Assembly: GCA_023392635.1 (NCBI GenBank)
Contig: JAEVYS010000053.1
Span: 1-37,652 of the forward strand
Direction: 5' to 3'
Source of the DNA: Actinomycetes bacterium
Lineage (GTDB): Bacteria; Actinomycetota; Actinomycetes; Propionibacteriales; Propionibacteriaceae
Length of the DNA stretch: 37,652 bases
Position numbers and translations under genes: made by a program. The stretch's first letter is position 1. Every line of letters starts with the position of its first letter. The notes below the pieces were generated by a model, which was given only the letters and a program-made list of their open reading frames with translations, ran no database searches and had not been told where the DNA came from. Shown here piece after piece: positions 1 through 9,855 of the stretch.

Positions 1-1725
<1,725 letters not shown>

Positions 1726-1809
1726 TGCCTGCCTTCGTCGCGAATGCGCTACAGACGCAGACGATACCGGGAAGCGCAACCGGAGCCGGCCGCGCGGGTG
1801 CCGCGCAGC

Positions 1810-2361
1810 TCAGCTGTAGACGTGGGGGGCGAGGATCCCGACGTCGGTCAGTCCGCGGTAGCGACCCGCGTAATCGAGGCCGTAGCCGACCACGAACTGG
1901 TTCGGCAGGTCGAAGCCGATGTACTTCACGTCGATCTCAGCCTTCATCGCGTCCGGCTTGCGGAACATGGCCATGATCTCCAGGCTCGCCGGGTTGCGCG
2001 ACGCGAGGTTCTGCATGAGGTAGGTGAGGGTGAGGCCGGTGTCGATGATGTCCTCCACGACCAGCACGTGCCGGCCGACCAGGTCGGTGGACAGGTCCTT
2101 CAGGATGCGCACCACACCCGAGGACTGCGTGCCCATGCCGTAGGAGGAGATCGCCATCCAGTCCATCGCGCAGTCGATGTGCAGCGCCCGGGAGAGGTCG
2201 GCCATGACCATGACAGCACCGTTCAGCACGCCGACCAGCAGCGGGTTCAAGCCCTTGTAGTCGCGATCGATCTCGGCGGCCACCTGCGCGAGACGCGCTT
2301 CGATGTCGGCCCTGGTGAAGAGGACCTCGGTGAGGTCGCCGGTGATGTCAGCTGAATCCAC
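1810..2361 (-). CDS. hpt: Hypoxanthine phosphoribosyltransferase
   Basis: Cytosolic purine salvage enzyme that joins hypoxanthine or guanine to PRPP, giving IMP or GMP. The 183-residue length is normal. The PRPP-binding motif VVEDIIDTG lies at residues 101-109, with the acidic pair E103-D104; the SSYG loop near residue 72 and the base-recognition segment KYIGFDLPNQFVVGYGLDYAGRYR toward the C-terminus are both present when read piecewise. The start is GTG at 2361, nine bases after the tilS stop, consistent with translational coupling. Gene order tilS-hpt-ftsH is conserved in actinobacteria. The assignment is secure. Confidence 0.96.
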   Translation of the reverse strand: MDSADITGDLTEVLFTRADIEARLAQVAAEIDRDYKGLNPLLVGVLNGAVMVMADLSRALHIDCAMDWMAISSYGMGTQSSGVVRILKDLSTDLVGRHVLVVEDIIDTGLTLTYLMQNLASRNPASLEIMAMFRKPDAMKAEIDVKYIGFDLPNQFVVGYGLDYAGRYRGLTDVGILAPHVYS

Positions 2362-2370
2362 GCCGCGACC

Positions 2371-3345
2371 TTACTCCGCCGCGACCACCTCGTCCGCGCC
2401 GGTGCGCGACGGTGAAACCCGCAGCCGTCCCCCGGTTCGGTGAACCCGGACGCCCGGCGCCTCGGCCCAGCGTTGCCCGTGCCACGCGGTCACCAGGGCG
2501 GCGACCGACTCCAGGTGGGTGGCGGCGAGATCGGTCGCGCCCGCCGCTCGCAGCCAGTCGCGCAGGACGCGCGCCCGCAGCGCCTCGGGAAGCGCGGCGA
2601 GCCAGCCGCAGTCGAGCTCCTCGCCGGTCCGGGTGGCGAGCGCCTCGCCGGCCAGGACGTCCAGCAGCTCGGCGTCGGCCCTGAGGAGTCCTGCCGAGCG
2701 TGCCAGCGCCTCGGCGATGCCGGGCCCCAGTTCCGCCTCGAGCACCGGCAGCACCCGCTCTCTCACGCGCACGCGGGCGAACCGCTCCTCGCCGTTGTGC
2801 GGGTCGAGCCACGGGTCGAGGCCGAGCTCGGCGCAGGCCTCCCGGGTGGTCGCTGCCCGCAGTCCCAGCAGCGGACGGACGAACGGCCCGCGACGTCGCG
2901 GCATTCCGGCCAGCGATCGGGCACCCGACCCACGAGCCAGCCCGAGGAGCACCGTTTCGGCCTGGTCGTCGAGGGTGTGGCCCAGCAGTACCGGCTCACC
3001 GGCGGCCTCGGCCTCGAGCGCGGCGTAACGGGCGTGGCGGGCCGAGGCCTCGGGGCCGTCCCCGCCTCCGCGCACCGTGACGGTGAGCACGGCGGTGGGC
3101 AGCCCGAGCAACGCCACGCGTCCGGCCACGTCGGCCGCGACGCCGGCCGAGCCCGGCTGGAGCCCGTGGTCGACCACGGCTGCCCGCACCGCGAGACCAC
3201 GCCGGGAGGACACCAGGGACGCGGCCGCGGCGAGGGCGAGGGAGTCCGGGCCGCCGGAACAGGCCACGAGGGCCGGCCCCGCGAGCACAGCCTCCACCGC
3301 CTGGACGACCTGGAGAGTGGCCGGGCCGAGCGCCCGCCGAGCCAT
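2371..3345 (-). CDS. tilS: tRNA(Ile)-lysidine synthase
   Basis: Modifies C34 of the tRNA-Ile CAU anticodon to lysidine using ATP and lysine, so that AUA is read as Ile. The 324-residue protein shows the N-type ATP pyrophosphatase PP-loop SGGPDS at residues 30-35, then VVDHGLQPGS, the family motif GHTLDDQAETVLLGLARGSG, and RPLLGL. The actinobacterial form is short and lacks most of the C-terminal extension of the E. coli enzyme. The ATG at 3345 overlaps the metalloprotease stop by one base (TGATG), which supports this start over any upstream in-frame start inside the neighbouring gene. Part of the dacB-to-ftsH block. Confidence 0.94.
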   Translation of the reverse strand: MARRALGPATLQVVQAVEAVLAGPALVACSGGPDSLALAAAASLVSSRRGLAVRAAVVDHGLQPGSAGVAADVAGRVALLGLPTAVLTVTVRGGGDGPEASARHARYAALEAEAAGEPVLLGHTLDDQAETVLLGLARGSGARSLAGMPRRRGPFVRPLLGLRAATTREACAELGLDPWLDPHNGEERFARVRVRERVLPVLEAELGPGIAEALARSAGLLRADAELLDVLAGEALATRTGEELDCGWLAALPEALRARVLRDWLRAAGATDLAATHLESVAALVTAWHGQRWAEAPGVRVHRTGGRLRVSPSRTGADEVVAAE

Positions 3346-4316
3346 CAGATCCGGTGCAGCCACAGCTGCGGGTCGTGGATCTCCTGCAGGGTCGGCAGCA
3401 GGCCGGGCGCCTCCAGGCTGCGGTTCAGGGTCGCGACGCCGGCGGCGTCGATCACCTGGCGGCAGAACGCGGCCCCGTCCCGGTACTGCTCGCGCTTGAG
3501 GTCGAACCCGAGCAGGCGTCGCACCCACGAGCCCCAGCCCTGCTGGTCGCGCCGGGCCTCGAAGGACCGACGGATCGACGGGTAGCTCGGCACCACGGTG
3601 GTGCCGACCCGGTCCATCATCACGTCCGCGTGGCCCTCCATCAGCGACATCACAGCGGTCACCTGGTCGAAGGCCTCCCGCTGCGCGGGATTGGTGATCA
3701 GGTCCCGAACGCTGGTCGGGCGGCCGGCCCGCGGCCACCCGAAGCGCAGTTCCTCCCCTTCGAGCAGCTCGCTGAACAGGCCGAGGAGGTGTGCCCGCAG
3801 CCACGGCGCGTGCCCGAACTGGAAGCGGTGCGTCTCCTCGTGCAGGCAGACCCACAGCCGGAAGTCGGACGGCTGCACGTGCAGTTGCCGCTCGACGGTC
3901 ACGATGTTGGGCGCGACGAGCAGCAGGCGCGGCGCGTCGAAGAAGGGGTCGAACTGGCCGAGAATCCGGGTGGCGACGAGGGCGAAGACACCACCGGCCT
4001 GCGCACCCAGCGCGGTCGCCCGGGCAGCGGTGAGTGCCGAGTCCGCCGTGCCGGCGCCGACCCCGGTGAGCATGGTCCTCGCCGACTGGCACACCGCCGA
4101 CACCCAGCTGGCGCGGTCGACCACCAGCACTTCGGCGGGGGCAGGTCGTTCGAGCTCGGTGACCTCGGCCACGAACGCCGTGGCGCGGGACGCCGCGTCC
4201 CGCAGCTCGGCGACGACGTCGGCGATCGCCGGAGCGCCCAGGTCCGGGCCCGGGTGCACGAGTGCACGACCGGTGCGGGCGGCGACGTCCCAGTCGATGG
4301 CGGGCAGCTGCTCCAT
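3345..4316 (-). CDS. Zinc-dependent metalloprotease, DUF2342 family
   Basis: A 323-residue actinobacterial protein with a gluzincin-type HEETH site about 160 residues from the N-terminus, followed by MEGHADVMMD about 75 residues later, which is likely to supply the remaining zinc ligand. The family is often labelled zinc-dependent metalloprotease or F420-biosynthesis-associated protein on weak evidence; its substrate is unknown. No signal peptide is obvious, so it is probably cytoplasmic. It sits between dacB and tilS, as in mycobacteria, and its stop overlaps the tilS start by one base. Family assignment is confident; biological role is open. Confidence 0.88.
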   Translation of the reverse strand: MEQLPAIDWDVAARTGRALVHPGPDLGAPAIADVVAELRDAASRATAFVAEVTELERPAPAEVLVVDRASWVSAVCQSARTMLTGVGAGTADSALTAARATALGAQAGGVFALVATRILGQFDPFFDAPRLLLVAPNIVTVERQLHVQPSDFRLWVCLHEETHRFQFGHAPWLRAHLLGLFSELLEGEELRFGWPRAGRPTSVRDLITNPAQREAFDQVTAVMSLMEGHADVMMDRVGTTVVPSYPSIRRSFEARRDQQGWGSWVRRLLGFDLKREQYRDGAAFCRQVIDAAGVATLNRSLEAPGLLPTLQEIHDPQLWLHRI

Positions 4317-4374
4317 GACTCCACCCTACGGCCGTGGCCGAGCCCCCACCGTGGCGACGGCCGATGCCGCACGC

Positions 4375-5763
4375 TCAGTTGCAGCCGCAGCGGACCACGG
4401 TGGCAACCGTGCGGTCGAGCCAGTCGTAGCCCGTGTCCTGCCCCGCGACGCGGTTCCCGACGACGGCGAACACCACGCGTGCGCCGTCCTTCGTCGTGAG
4501 GTAACCGGCGAGTGCGCCCACGCCGGCAAGCGTTCCCGACTTGGCGTGCACGTTGCCGCGCGCGATCCTCTCGACCGGGTCGTTGAACCTGCCCTTCAGC
4601 GTGCCGGACCTCCCGGCCACCGGGAGCCCCGCGGCCACGGCGGACAGCCTCGGGGTCGTCAGTGAGAGCGCGACGGCGTGAGCGAGCACGTCCGGCGTGA
4701 CGCGGGAGCGGTTCGACAACCCGCTGCCGTCGACGAGGCGCATCCCCGGCGACCACAGCTGGTGGTCCTTCAGCCAGGACTCCATCGCCGTTGCGGCACC
4801 GCCGAAGCTGGGGTCGGCGCCCACAGCCAGCGCGAACTGGCGCGCCAGTACCTCGGCGGCGAGGTTGTCGCTCAGCGACAGGGTGCGGGCGATGATGCTG
4901 CTCAGCGGCGCGGACGCCACGCTGGCGACGACGCCGGCGTCCGGCCGGGCGGTCTGCGCCCCCACGACGGTGACGCGGAACCCGGCTGCCTGGAGCCGCC
5001 GGGCGAAGTCCGCCGTCGCGGTGCGAGCCGGCGTGGCGTCCGCCCTCCACGCGTTGAAGCGACCCTCGCCGACCATGAGCGGGCTGACCCGCGCGACGTA
5101 GGTGCGCCAGGAGTTCTTCCAATTCGGGTTGAAGTCCGGCCCGGAGAACAGCCCGTCGTCGTACCCCAGGCGCACCCTGGTGATCCCCGACGCACCGAGG
5201 GCGGCGGCGGTCCTGGCGGCGAGGGCCTGCAGCGAGGCAGGCTTGGCCGGGGACTTCGACGCCTTGTCGGTGAGCAGCGGGTCGCCGCCCCCGACGAGTA
5301 CCAGGCGTCCCTTCGACGGGCTGACCACGGTGGTGGTGAACGTGTGGTCGGCGCCGAGGGCATCCAGCACGGCGAGGCTGGTGAGCAGCTTGAGGCTGGA
5401 CGCGGGCACCAGCGGCAGGTCGGCCTTGCGCCCGGTGATCTCGGCACCGGTGTCGGTGAGGATGCTCACCCCGCTGGTGCCGATGCCCTCGCGTGAGACC
5501 TTCGCCAGGCGGGCCAGCACCCTTGCGGCCTCGGGTGGTGGCGCGGGGGTCGGAGCCGGGGAGGCCGCCGTCGAGCTCACCGCGGCCGTCGGCGTGCCGG
5601 ACCCGACGACGTCGGGCGGGTTCGCGGTGGCCGTCGTGCAGGCGGTGAGCAGGGCCAGGCCGAGGGTGGTGGACAGCGCTCTGGCAAGCCGGGCGCACCC
5701 CGTCGAAGGGCAGGACGGCCACCTTGATCGGCCGGCCGCAGGCGATAGGCTCGGCTCAGACAT
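4375..5763 (-). CDS. dacB: D-alanyl-D-alanine carboxypeptidase/endopeptidase (PBP4 type)
   Basis: Exported low-molecular-mass penicillin-binding protein that trims or cleaves peptidoglycan cross-bridges. From the ATG at 5763 the protein has 462 residues. All three active-site motifs are present: SxxK as SSLK at 122-125, SxN as SDN at 298-300, and KSGT at 408-411. The N-terminus has a basic stretch, a hydrophobic segment and LTAC at 39-42, resembling a lipobox, so it may be a lipoprotein; a Pro/Ala/Thr-rich linker follows. A longer in-frame extension to 5826 would run into ppa and is disfavoured. No clear Shine-Dalgarno sequence precedes 5763. First gene of the block leading to ftsH. Confidence 0.93.
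   Translation of the reverse strand: MSEPSLSPAAGRSRWPSCPSTGCARLARALSTTLGLALLTACTTATANPPDVVGSGTPTAAVSSTAASPAPTPAPPPEAARVLARLAKVSREGIGTSGVSILTDTGAEITGRKADLPLVPASSLKLLTSLAVLDALGADHTFTTTVVSPSKGRLVLVGGGDPLLTDKASKSPAKPASLQALAARTAAALGASGITRVRLGYDDGLFSGPDFNPNWKNSWRTYVARVSPLMVGEGRFNAWRADATPARTATADFARRLQAAGFRVTVVGAQTARPDAGVVASVASAPLSSIIARTLSLSDNLAAEVLARQFALAVGADPSFGGAATAMESWLKDHQLWSPGMRLVDGSGLSNRSRVTPDVLAHAVALSLTTPRLSAVAAGLPVAGRSGTLKGRFNDPVERIARGNVHAKSGTLAGVGALAGYLTTKDGARVVFAVVGNRVAGQDTGYDWLDRTVATVVRCGCN
5724..5751 (+). promoter_or_regulatory. Candidate ppa promoter inside the 5' end of dacB
   Basis: TTGATC (5724-5729) and TAGGCT (5746-5751) are separated by 16 bp, giving a plausible housekeeping-sigma promoter reading toward ppa. 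It lies within the first codons of the divergent dacB because the gap between the two start codons is only 32 bp. This is motif matching by eye. Confidence 0.4.
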
Positions 5764-5795
5764 CGAGCACCCATGATGACAGAGAGGCCGATATC

Positions 5796-6350
5796 GTGCA
5801 GGACCGCCCCAGCTTCGCCCGCCCAAAGATTCAGCCCAGCCTGCACTTCGACGTCACGATCGAGATCCCGAAGGGCACCAAGAACAAGTACGAGATGGAC
5901 CACCACACGGGGCGGATCCGTCTCGACCGCACCCTGTTCACCTCCACGCAGTACCCGAACGACTACGGCTTCATCGAGGGCACGCTCGGTCAGGACGGTG
6001 ACCCGCTGGACGCCATGGTGCTCGTCCCGGAGGCCACCTTCCCGGGCGCGCTCATCGAGTGCCGCGCGATCGGCATGTTCCGGATGAAGGACGAGATGGG
6101 CGGCGACGACAAGGTGCTCTGCATCCCGGTCGCCGACCAGCGGCAGAACAACCTCAAGGAACTCACCGACCTTCCCAACCTCACCCTGCTCGAGATCGAG
6201 CACTTCTTCAGCGTCTACAAGGACCTCGAGCCCGGCAAGTCGGTGGAGGGAGCGGTCTGGGTGGGGCACTCGGAGGCGGAGGTCGAGATCCGGGCCAGCT
6301 GGGAGCGCGCCCGCGGCACCTCCTACGAGAACGAGTTCACCAGGGAATGA
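5796..6350 (+). CDS. ppa: Inorganic pyrophosphatase (family I)
   Basis: Cytosolic Mg-dependent hydrolysis of pyrophosphate, pulling biosynthetic reactions forward. The 184-residue protein contains the substrate-site segment EIPKGTKNKYE, YGFIEGTLG and the signature DGDPLDAMVL, then GGDDKVLCIPV and HFFSVYKDLEPGK. It starts at GTG 5796, preceded by AGAGAGG eight bases upstream. This gives an N-terminal extension of about 17 residues compared with the mycobacterial enzyme, which begins near the FDVTIEIPKG region. Divergent from dacB, as in mycobacteria. Followed after 14 bp by the SixA-like gene, probably co-transcribed. Confidence 0.96.
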   Translation: MQDRPSFARPKIQPSLHFDVTIEIPKGTKNKYEMDHHTGRIRLDRTLFTSTQYPNDYGFIEGTLGQDGDPLDAMVLVPEATFPGALIECRAIGMFRMKDEMGGDDKVLCIPVADQRQNNLKELTDLPNLTLLEIEHFFSVYKDLEPGKSVEGAVWVGHSEAEVEIRASWERARGTSYENEFTRE

Positions 6351-6364
6351 GTTCGACGAGCTAG

Positions 6365-6871
6365 ATGGCGATCCGTGGCGAGCCCAAGGCACACCGGCTG
6401 TACCTCCTGCGCCACGCGGACGCGGCCAGCGTCGGGACCGACTGGCGCGACGTCACCCGCGAACTGACCCCGAAGGGACGGGCGCAGGCGCGCGCGGTCG
6501 GTGACCTGCTCGCCTCCCAGCGGATCGACCTGGTGCTGTGCTCGTCCGCGACCCGGGCTCGCCAGACCACAGAACTGCTCCACATGCAGGCCCCCGTCCG
6601 GTACCTCGACCGGCTGTACAACGCCGGCACGCGGCAGTTGCTGGCGGAGCTGACCGGCGTGGAGGACCAACTACGCACGGTCCTCGTCGTCGGGCACGCA
6701 CCCGGCATTCCCGCCCTCGCCGAGAACCTCGCGGACCGGCGCCACTCCAATCCGGAGGCGCTGGCGCTGATCAGGTACAACTATCCTCCCGCGACGCTCG
6801 TCGGCCTGGAGTTCTACGGCGGCTGGTCTGCCCTGGCCGAGGCGCGTCTCTTCACCGCACGCCACCCCTGA
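6365..6871 (+). CDS. SixA-like histidine phosphatase
   Basis: Histidine phosphatase superfamily member of 168 residues. The catalytic LLRHADA motif (R16-H17) has Ala in place of the Gly of classical RHG phosphoglycerate mutases, as in SixA-type phosphohistidine phosphatases. SSATRARQTTE and VVGHAPG complete the active site. No signal peptide. The substrate is unknown; in E. coli SixA acts on phosphohistidine of the nitrogen PTS protein NPr, but no PTS gene is visible here. The ATG at 6365 has only a weak ribosome site, so coupling to ppa 14 bp upstream is likely. Confidence 0.85.
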   Translation: MAIRGEPKAHRLYLLRHADAASVGTDWRDVTRELTPKGRAQARAVGDLLASQRIDLVLCSSATRARQTTELLHMQAPVRYLDRLYNAGTRQLLAELTGVEDQLRTVLVVGHAPGIPALAENLADRRHSNPEALALIRYNYPPATLVGLEFYGGWSALAEARLFTARHP

Positions 6872-6893
6872 GGGTGCCCGCCCACCGGGACGA

Positions 6894-7157
6894 TCAGGCC
6901 AGGGAGAGGAAGAGCTTCTCCAGTGAGGAGGTGTCGACACCGTCCCCGGACGGGTCCTCGGTGAGGCACTGGCGCAGGCCGGCGGCGATCACGGCGAACC
7001 CGGCCCGGTCGAGGGCCTTCGACACCGCGGCCAGCTGCGTGACGACGTCCTTGCAGTCGCGTCCCTCTTCGATCATCCGGACGATCCCGCCGATCTGGCC
7101 CTGCGCACGCTTCAGGCGCTTGATGACGCCGCTGAGCTCGTCGGTGTCGAGGTGCAT
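6894..7157 (-). CDS. CsoR/RcnR-family repressor, CstR-like (persulfide-sensor type)
   Basis: An 87-residue all-helical DUF156 repressor. The conserved core RLKRAQGQIGGIVRMI is followed by EEGRDCKDVVTQ. The ligand-position cysteines are C35 and C64 (29 apart), but the copper-binding His expected 25 residues after the first Cys is Gly60. Cys-Cys without His is the pattern of the persulfide sensor CstR rather than copper-sensing CsoR, and the EEGRDCKDV stretch also looks CstR-like. The start at ATG 7157 is preceded by AAGGGA; a GTG/ATG extension to 7223 would be atypical. Lies 62 bp downstream of the thioredoxin gene with an operator-like dyad between. Ligand specificity is inferred. Confidence 0.88.
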   Translation of the reverse strand: MHLDTDELSGVIKRLKRAQGQIGGIVRMIEEGRDCKDVVTQLAAVSKALDRAGFAVIAAGLRQCLTEDPSGDGVDTSSLEKLFLSLA

Positions 7158-7190
7158 GGGGGTCCCTTCGGCGTTCCTGATCAACGAGAT

Positions 7191-7208
7191 CATACCCGCC
7201 GGAGTATG
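7191..7208. promoter_or_regulatory. CsoR/CstR operator-like dyad before the repressor gene
   Basis: CATACCCGCCGGAGTATG is an imperfect inverted repeat with CATAC/GTATG arms, 33 bp upstream of the repressor ATG. It resembles the ATACCC...GGGTAT dyad before the thioredoxin gene, suggesting an autoregulatory site. Confidence 0.5.
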
Positions 7209-7219
7209 GGCGGCGGGGC

Positions 7220-7594
7220 TCATGGCGCCGGTTCGGCGACCTGCTCCGCCAGTTCGGCGCGGACCGCGTCCATGTCCGCTGCACGCACCGCGCCGATCAG
7301 CTCCTCGAGTGCGCCGGCCGGCATGGCACCGGGCTGGGCGTACACCAGGATGCCCTCGCGGAAGACCATCAGGGTCGGGATGGACGTGATGTGCGCGGCC
7401 GCCGCGAGTTCCCGCTCGGCCTCGGTGTCGACCTTCCCGAAGACCAGGTCGGGATGCAGCTGCGAGGCGGCGTCAAAGATCGGCGCGAACATCCGGCAGG
7501 GCTGGCACCAGCCCGCCCAGAAGTCGACGAGCACGATGTCGTTCTCCATCACCGTCTGCTCGAAGTTGGCGGCGGTCAGGGTCGCAGTGGCCAT
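7220..7594 (-). CDS. Thioredoxin with WCQPC active site
   Basis: A 124-residue cytosolic thioredoxin-fold protein. The redox motif is WCQPC at residues 29-33, where Gly of the usual WCGPC is replaced by Gln; the cis-proline segment SIPT follows. The C-terminus runs about 15 residues past the normal thioredoxin fold in an Ala/Glu-rich tail. It begins at ATG 7594 with a strong AAGGAG six bases upstream. It heads a probable two-gene operon with the CstR-like repressor and has an operator-like dyad just upstream, so a role in reducing persulfides or sulfane sulfur is plausible by context. A housekeeping thioredoxin cannot be excluded. Confidence 0.9.
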   Translation of the reverse strand: MATATLTAANFEQTVMENDIVLVDFWAGWCQPCRMFAPIFDAASQLHPDLVFGKVDTEAERELAAAAHITSIPTLMVFREGILVYAQPGAMPAGALEELIGAVRAADMDAVRAELAEQVAEPAP

Positions 7595-7611
7595 TCACAC
7601 TCCTTGTTTCT

Positions 7612-7627
7612 ATACCCCCTAGGGTAT
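7612..7627. promoter_or_regulatory. CsoR/CstR operator-like dyad upstream of thioredoxin
   Basis: ATACCCCCTAGGGTAT has perfect 6-bp arms (ATACCC/GGGTAT) around four bases. It lies 17 bp upstream of the thioredoxin ATG. The architecture (A/T-rich ends, central C and G tracts) is what CsoR/CstR-family repressors bind. Confidence 0.65.
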
Positions 7628-7687
7628 CACGGACGATCCGTCACGGCCGACCCTTCGACGAGCCGCCGCCGCGGGAGCACCAGCTTG

Positions 7688-9031
7688 TCACGTCACGGCC
7701 GCCAACTCGATCCAGAACGTCGAGCCTTCGCCGAGCGCCGATTCCACGCCGTAGCGTCCGTTGTGGGCGGCCACGATCGCAGCCACGATCGCCAGTCCGA
7801 GTCCCGAGCCGCGCGGGCCGGCCGCGCGGACCCGGTAGAAGCGGTCGAAGACACGGGGCAGCTCGTCTGCGCTGATCCCCCGGCCCCGGTCGCTCACCTG
7901 CGCGCGCACCACCGGACCCCGTGCGTCAGCGGACAGCACGAGGGGCGACCCGTCCGGGGAGTACTTCACGGCGTTCGCCACGAGCGCCGTCAGCGCCTGC
8001 GAGATGCGGTCGTGATCCGCGAGGACCACGGCGTCGCCGGACCGGTTCACCGTCACCTCGCGGTCGGGGGTGCGGACCCGGAGGTCGGCGGCGATGTCCT
8101 CGAGTACGTCCCCCAGGTCGAGCGGACGCACCTGGAGCGCTGCGCCGTCGCTGAGCGCGGTGAGGTCGATCAGGTCGTCGACGATCCGCCCCATGCGGGT
8201 GGCCTCGGCGTTGATGCGGCCCATCGCGTCCGCCACCTGCTCCTCGGAGGCCAGGCCACCCTGCGCATACAGCGCGGAGTAGCCGCGCAGGGTGGTCAAG
8301 GGGGTACGCAGCTCGTGGCTGGCGTCGGCGACGAAGCGCCGCAACTGCTCCTGGCCGGCGGCCGTGGTGGCCACCATGGCGTTGAACGCGGTCCCCAGGC
8401 GACCTGCCTCCGTGCCGGGACCCGTGGTCTCGACCAGGACCGGTGCGCGTCCACCGGTCGCGGTGACCTGCTCGGCAGCGGCGGTGATGCGGGCGATGGG
8501 GCGCAGCCCGAGCCGCTCCACCCAGTAACCGGCCAGCAGGGCGATCGCGGCGACGGCCAGCCAGGCCAGTGCCAGCGCGGCCACCAGGCGGCGCGACGCC
8601 GCCTCGACGGCGTCCATCGACAAGGCCACGACCGCTGAGCGCTGGCCGAGCGGTGCCTCCACCAGCCGGACGCGCACGTCGTCGGCCCCGGTGGTGGCCC
8701 GGGTGACCGGCCCTGCGTCCAACTCGTTGCCGAGCAGCACCGGCAGCAGGCCCGGTACCTGGTCGGGCGCGAGCACGGTGGTCACCGTGCCGTTGCGCTT
8801 GCGCACCCCCACGTAGACGTCGGTGAGGAGGTCCGCAGCGGCGCCGGTGCCTGCCTCCGCCCGGGCGGAGACGGCAATGAGTGCCCTGGTGTTCGCCGCG
8901 AGCGCGTGCAGCCGGTCGTCGAGCTGCGAGAGCAGGTAGGCGCGCTGGACGAGGGCCACCCCGGCGAACGCCAGAGCCATCACGAGGAGCAGCGCGGAAA
9001 CGGCGACGACGAGCCGGCGACGGAGGCTCAT
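7688..9031 (-). CDS. Two-component sensor histidine kinase
   Basis: A 447-residue membrane kinase. A first membrane segment (about residues 8-28) and a second (about 152-172) flank an extracytoplasmic sensor of roughly 120 residues with no recognised fold. A HAMP domain follows, then the HisKA H-box with phospho-acceptor His239 in SHELRTP, the N-box (ALVANAVKYS), G1 (DRGRGIS), F-box (FDRFYR) and G2 (GSGLGLAIV). It starts at ATG 9031, overlapping the response-regulator stop by four bases (ATGA), so the pair is translationally coupled. The signal is unknown; the divergent secreted protein gene is the obvious candidate target. Confidence 0.94.
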   Translation of the reverse strand: MSLRRRLVVAVSALLLVMALAFAGVALVQRAYLLSQLDDRLHALAANTRALIAVSARAEAGTGAAADLLTDVYVGVRKRNGTVTTVLAPDQVPGLLPVLLGNELDAGPVTRATTGADDVRVRLVEAPLGQRSAVVALSMDAVEAASRRLVAALALAWLAVAAIALLAGYWVERLGLRPIARITAAAEQVTATGGRAPVLVETTGPGTEAGRLGTAFNAMVATTAAGQEQLRRFVADASHELRTPLTTLRGYSALYAQGGLASEEQVADAMGRINAEATRMGRIVDDLIDLTALSDGAALQVRPLDLGDVLEDIAADLRVRTPDREVTVNRSGDAVVLADHDRISQALTALVANAVKYSPDGSPLVLSADARGPVVRAQVSDRGRGISADELPRVFDRFYRVRAAGPRGSGLGLAIVAAIVAAHNGRYGVESALGEGSTFWIELAAVT

Positions 9032-9717
9032 GAGGGCTCCCGCACCGAGTAGCCGACGCCGCGGATGGTGTGGATGAGCCGCGGGCCCTCCGCGTCCACC
9101 TTCTTGCGCAGGCTCGAGATGAAGGACTCGATGATCGCCGACTCCCCGCCGAAGTCGTAGTGCCACACCCGATCAAGGATCTGGCTGCGGGTGACCACCC
9201 GTCCGGCGTTCGCCATCAGGCAGGCGAGCAGCCGGAACTCCGTGGCGGACAGCGCGGCCTCGCGACCGCCCCGCCAGACCCGATGGGCATCGGCGTCGAG
9301 CACGAGGTCGGCGACCTGCCAGCGGGTCGGCGCGTCCGACTGGCCACGACGCCGCAGCACCACCTGCACCCGGGCGACCAGCTCCTCGAGGGCGAACGGC
9401 TTCACCACGTAGTCGTCGCCGCCGGAGGTGAGCCCGCGCACCCGGTCACCGGTGGTGCCCCGTGCGGTGAGGAAGATCACCGCGGCCCGGCTGCCCGCGG
9501 CCCGCAGCCGGCGCAGCACCTCATAGCCGTCGATATCGGGCAGCTGGATGTCGAGCACGACCACCTGCGGGTCCAGGGTCGCCGCCGCGGCCAGCGCGGC
9601 GGACCCGGTCGCCGCCGACTCCACCGTGTAGCCCTGCAGGCGCAGCGCGGCCCCCACCAGGAAGGAGATGTTGTCCTCGTCGTCCACCACGAGGACGCGC
9701 GGCGCGGTTGTGTCCAC
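9028..9717 (-). CDS. OmpR/PhoB-family response regulator
   Basis: A 229-residue regulator: receiver domain with acidic pocket VVDDED (residues 10-15), phospho-acceptor Asp56 in VVLDIQLPD, switch Thr in FLTARG and Lys in VVKPFA, then a winged-helix DNA-binding domain with the usual TEFRLLACLMANAGRVVT and RVWHYDFGG segments and terminal RGVGYSV. It starts at GTG 9717 without a clear Shine-Dalgarno sequence. Upstream lie TCCAGC repeats with 11-bp phasing, a possible binding site shared with the divergent gene. Partner of the kinase downstream. Confidence 0.94.
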   Translation of the reverse strand: MDTTAPRVLVVDDEDNISFLVGAALRLQGYTVESAATGSAALAAAATLDPQVVVLDIQLPDIDGYEVLRRLRAAGSRAAVIFLTARGTTGDRVRGLTSGGDDYVVKPFALEELVARVQVVLRRRGQSDAPTRWQVADLVLDADAHRVWRGGREAALSATEFRLLACLMANAGRVVTRSQILDRVWHYDFGGESAIIESFISSLRKKVDAEGPRLIHTIRGVGYSVREPS

Positions 9718-9769
9718 GCGTACAAGATGCCAGCAACCGGGAGGCGCCCTGGACGAACGCGCGCCGGCT

Positions 9770-9808
9770 TCCAGCAGATCTCCAGCTTTCGCTCACGTGG
9801 GTTCCAGC
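9770..9808. promoter_or_regulatory. 11-bp-phased TCCAGC direct repeats (possible response-regulator site)
   Basis: TCCAGC occurs at 9770-9775, 9781-9786 and 9803-9808, so the starts are 11 and 22 bp apart. The in-register position 9792 holds a degenerate CTCACG. OmpR-family regulators bind tandem direct repeats about one helical turn apart. The array lies midway between the regulator start (9717) and the divergent secreted-protein start (9856). Confidence 0.45.
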
Positions 9809-9855
9809 GCACGGCGCCAGAGTCGGGGACACCAAGCACCTCGAAGGGGGAAGCC

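Noticed and set aside
3899..5722. A 607-codon minus-strand frame overlapping dacB and the metalloprotease
   Set aside because: Another reading frame of dacB and the metalloprotease; rich in Arg/Gly/His with none of the expected motifs.
6894..7157. Naming the repressor csoR (copper sensor)
   Set aside because: The copper-ligand His is replaced by Gly and no copper ATPase or chaperone gene is adjacent, so a copper role is not supported.
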